Assembly (NCBI GenBank): GCA_022821965.1
Contig: JAJECN010000020.1
Span: 216,366-280,365 of the forward strand
Length of the DNA stretch: 64,000 nucleotides
Origin: Candidatus Poribacteria bacterium
GTDB lineage: Bacteria; Poribacteria; WGA-4E; WGA-3G
Direction of reading: 5' to 3'
The notes under the pieces: generated by a model
Databases searched by the model: none
Told to the model about the DNA's origin: nothing
What the model saw: the letters and a program-made list of their open reading frames with translations, nothing else
Made by a program: the position numbers and the translations under genes
Shown: positions 61,289 through 64,000 of the stretch, in pieces
Layout of the letters: the number at the start of each line of letters is the position of its first letter
Numbering within the stretch: position 1 is the first letter of the stretch

Positions 61289-63871
61289 TCAATGTATACC
61301 AGTTACGGCTTTTAAGACAGAATCAACCGCGCCAAAAAGCGTTGGCAAATTAGCCAATACAAAGTCCGTTCTGTTTTGTGTGAAGGTATCACCGATAAGT
61401 CGTCCGAATTGCCACAGCGTCCCGTCGGTGACAATACCATATACGGGAAAAGCGGCACCGTCATTCATTTTTTCCGAATTTATCTTTTGGGCAGCGACCA
61501 ATTCCGCCAGACATTGCCCCCACCCCTGCTCAAAATCGTTTTTCTTTGCCTCGACAAGGAGTATCAACGGACTTCCGACAACAGTTTTGCCTAATTCAGA
61601 TCGGGTAGAGATAAGATAATCTGGCGTTCCGTTCAAGACATCATCGTAAGCGATGGATTGCTTTATCCATAAGGCATACTGATCGGCATAGGCTTTATAA
61701 GTTTCCTTTAGAACAGGGAAGATAGTCGTCTCGCGGCGTGTAGCATCGGACGCGAAAATGTGAATATGTTCGCGGGTAAATTCAAAATCTTGCAGAAACT
61801 CTGTTGAAGGCATTGAGGCTTCAGCCATAATGAAGTCATCTACAGTGTATGTAATCCCAAATCTTTTTTGCACTTCACTGATTGAGGGTTGTTGGTTATT
61901 TGGGACTGGGTATTCATCGGCTTTTTGTTCCTTGTACGCAACAATACATTCATTAAATACATCAGACTTTTCCAATATTTCTAAAAATTGATCAGGAGAC
62001 ATATCGTGTATTTTTCCAAGTTTATCAAGTTTCATCACTAATTCTTCGTTTTGTTTTTTCTTTTCTCTGTCTACTGTACCAAACTCAATTGCTTTGAGCC
62101 ATTTTTGCCCTGCTTCGTACTGGAAACCTTTGGGAAGATAATCCACTGATGCCTCACGAGGCTTTACGAAACTGTGCTGATCAGAATTTTGTGGAACCCA
62201 TACTGTCTCTTTTAGCTCTCGGATAGCCGTTACATATAAATCATAACAATCTGGCAATGCCTGTTCTTGTTTATCCAGCAATATCATCGTTTCCCAAACG
62301 AGTTTAGCTTTGTCAACTGAAATTCCGTTTTCTAATGGTGGATCATTGAGGAACAAATTGCGGATTGAGATAATATAATCAGCGATGTTAAGTGCGCGGG
62401 CTACCGGCGTTTTTGATAGGAAGGATCCAAGTAATTCGTATAGCTCAGCATGCCAATTGGTTGGTTTTTTGTTTAACCAATTATCCACTATATGAGACTG
62501 AGTCTTTAGTTCTTTTATAAAATCGTCAATAGTCCATTCAGAAATATCCAACAAGGATAGAAAGTTGTCTTCTCTACTACCTATTTTAGGGGTTTTAATC
62601 CATAATAGTGGAGATGCTGCGGATACGTTAACTGAACACTGATTAGCATCAATATAATTTTGGATTGCATTCCGGATATAATGAGTAGCGAAAGTGTTGA
62701 ATTTATTATGTGAAAGGGTATAGTTATTAGCGGCTTCTTTAAGCCCCTTCACGCCTTCATTGAAGAGATCATCCGCCTCCATCATACATCCGCTAAATTG
62801 CCGATGGACGATGGCTGCAACGAGTCTCAAATTTGAATTGATTAACTGTTCTTTTGATTCAGCAGAATTGCTGCGCACCAACGCTCGTTCTTCTTCCTTA
62901 CTCAACAAACGATAGCGGGAAAAGAGTCGTAGGATTTCATTGCTGACACGCCCTCTTTTTCCGAGAAGCGTTGCCAAATCTTCATCACTAATCAGATTTG
63001 ATAAATCCTTGCTGTATTTTCCTGCCCGATAACATCCTGAACCTGCGGCATAACCCCCGTGTTTCATTGGAACTAACTTTTGCGTATTGAATTCCTCGAT
63101 TAACCGTTTTTGGATGGGTTGGTAAAAAGTTGGTAGTTCATCTTTACTATTGGGCAAAACTGCTAAAAAAGTGGTTTCCAACAAACCCTTTTTACGTATA
63201 GTATGTATTGATTTTGCAACCAGATTGGCGAGATGATCCCGTAATTCATTGTTAAGAGAACAATCAAGAAGGCTATCCCGTACGGGGGTTGAGGCGAAAG
63301 GGGCGTGCAGATGAAAAAACAAGCCGGATCTCTCTTTTGGAGCCGGGAAATAGATAAAAACCTGTCCTGGTTCTAAGGGCTTAATCTTTCCAACCTCGTC
63401 CATACCAAACGCAACAGAAATCTGGTAATTTTCACGTTTACCAGTGTTTTCGTCTGTAATGGAAATGTCGTCATCAAACCGTAGGTAGTTGTATTGTCCA
63501 GACTTATAATTTCCGGAAACTTTAATTCGGTTCTCATCTCCTATTTTTTCTATTTCCATAGAACCTGAAGTTTCAGGATAAACTTCTTTAGGATTTTTTA
63601 CCTCTTGTTCATTAGTGTTTATGTATATAATTTTGTCGTTACGGCGAATTTTTTGAGTAAAGCGCGTTTCATAGTGGTATATTTGCCAACTAATTTTTTG
63701 AATACTTCGCTTAGAAAAAAATATCTCCCAATCCAGATTTGTTAAAGATGTTTTTATTTGTTCGTATGCTTTTTCCTTTGGCATACGTTCTTCAATGAAC
63801 TCAGGTCGCTCAGAATCATGATTAAACGGAAGGACAATACGTGTACCAAAATGCAGTGAATGAAGTGCCAA
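61289..63871 (-). CDS. Truncated Hsp90/sacsin-like - sigma-70 region 1.2/2 - PD-(D/E)XK nuclease fusion
   Basis: 860 residues from TTG 63871; an in-frame TAA lies two codons upstream. Residues 1-250 resemble the segment downstream of a GHKL/HATPase domain in sacsin/Hsp90-like proteins ('HFGTRIVLPFNHD', then 'PGQVFIYFPAPKERSGLFFH' and 'HAPFASTPVRDSL'); the ATP-binding N-terminus is missing. Residues 322-410 match sigma-70 region 1.2 (LSKEEERALV) and region 2 ('LINSNLRLVAAIVHRQF', 'DDLFNEGVKGLKEAANNY', 'FNTFATHYIRNAIQNYI'). No region 4 is seen. The C-terminus has the nuclease core D751, E774-A-K776, Q786. An IS3-like remnant sits directly upstream, so the 5' end was probably cut by insertion. 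Likely a defence protein. Confidence 0.7.
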   Translation of the reverse strand: MALHSLHFGTRIVLPFNHDSERPEFIEERMPKEKAYEQIKTSLTNLDWEIFFSKRSIQKISWQIYHYETRFTQKIRRNDKIIYINTNEQEVKNPKEVYPETSGSMEIEKIGDENRIKVSGNYKSGQYNYLRFDDDISITDENTGKRENYQISVAFGMDEVGKIKPLEPGQVFIYFPAPKERSGLFFHLHAPFASTPVRDSLLDCSLNNELRDHLANLVAKSIHTIRKKGLLETTFLAVLPNSKDELPTFYQPIQKRLIEEFNTQKLVPMKHGGYAAGSGCYRAGKYSKDLSNLISDEDLATLLGKRGRVSNEILRLFSRYRLLSKEEERALVRSNSAESKEQLINSNLRLVAAIVHRQFSGCMMEADDLFNEGVKGLKEAANNYTLSHNKFNTFATHYIRNAIQNYIDANQCSVNVSAASPLLWIKTPKIGSREDNFLSLLDISEWTIDDFIKELKTQSHIVDNWLNKKPTNWHAELYELLGSFLSKTPVARALNIADYIISIRNLFLNDPPLENGISVDKAKLVWETMILLDKQEQALPDCYDLYVTAIRELKETVWVPQNSDQHSFVKPREASVDYLPKGFQYEAGQKWLKAIEFGTVDREKKKQNEELVMKLDKLGKIHDMSPDQFLEILEKSDVFNECIVAYKEQKADEYPVPNNQQPSISEVQKRFGITYTVDDFIMAEASMPSTEFLQDFEFTREHIHIFASDATRRETTIFPVLKETYKAYADQYALWIKQSIAYDDVLNGTPDYLISTRSELGKTVVGSPLILLVEAKKNDFEQGWGQCLAELVAAQKINSEKMNDGAAFPVYGIVTDGTLWQFGRLIGDTFTQNRTDFVLANLPTLFGAVDSVLKAVTGIH

Positions 63872-63900
63872 CGTTTATTCAGACCACAATTTAGCAAAGT

Positions 63901-64000
63901 TAAGACAAGTTTTTTCGCTGAAATTCGAGAGGTGTCAGATACCCTAACGCCGAATGCGGGCGTTTTTGGTGATACACCTGTGTGATAAAATGACTGATAC
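63901..64000 (-). mobile_element. IS3-family transposase, C-terminal remnant (runs off the window)
   Basis: The minus strand reads SHFITQVYHQKRPHSALGYL then TPLEFQRKNLS-stop (TAA at 63901-63903). 'YHQKRPHSALGYLTP' is the C-terminal signature of IS3-family OrfB/rve transposases. The insertion sequence end lies between the stop and about 63866, directly against the start of the truncated sigma/nuclease gene. The rest of the element is outside the window. Confidence 0.8.

Noticed and set aside
1..64000. tRNA and rRNA genes
   Set aside because: No cloverleaf with GGTTCRA-type T-arm and CCA-side pairing, and no conserved rRNA block, was recognised by reading; a tRNAscan run would be decisive.

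Overview
The window reads as a chromosomal segment of an uncultured Gram-negative bacterium. A Candidatus Poribacteria-like origin is my best guess. It rests on style, not on a marker gene: a secreted gingipain-type protease with a FlgD-like sorting tail, an FG-GAP/ASPIC protein, small secreted LamG and NPCBM proteins ending in a shared 'WGHxK' motif, and gaps filled with several families of palindromic repeats. No rRNA, tRNA or CRISPR was seen.

Region by region. 1-5 kb: edge of a probable MazF-type toxin-antitoxin pair, a small coiled-coil membrane protein, a helicase-less type ISP-like restriction-modification enzyme, a secreted thermonuclease, and a redoxin whose peroxidatic cysteine codon is an in-frame TGA (probable selenocysteine). 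5-9.7 kb: riboflavin operon ribD-ribE-ribBA-ribH, then hisH. 10-14.5 kb: a histidine kinase/NtrC-type regulator pair, two EutN/CcmL microcompartment vertex proteins and a probable lipoprotein. 15-20 kb: giant C25-type protease. 20-31 kb: ankyrin protein, metal-binding mini-protein, acetyltransferase, ndk, two secreted proteins (one with an in-frame TGA in a CxxU context), a TPR plus FG-GAP pair, and a DhnA-like aldolase. 31-42 kb, minus strand: priA, uracil-DNA glycosylase, then the housekeeping cluster rpsB-tsf-frr-cdsA-dxr-rseP without pyrH and uppS. 42-49.5 kb: phosphotransferase, amidohydrolase, queE, VOC protein, two duplicated STAS proteins and a heparinase II/III-like protein.

49.7-64 kb is a defence island: AAA ATPase-nuclease plus HNH-WYL protein; a second type ISP-like enzyme; a Zorya-like motor operon (ZorA, ZorB, HNH effector); and, next to an IS3-family transposase remnant, an 860-residue protein that appears to join an Hsp90/sacsin-like segment, a sigma-70 region 1.2-2 module and a PD-(D/E)XK nuclease. 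That last architecture is the best candidate for an undescribed system.

Two genes (687 and 4589) have textbook promoters whose predicted start site is the A of the ATG, so they are probably translated leaderless. Dispersed palindromes fill most gaps between housekeeping genes and also occur in frame inside at least three coding regions.
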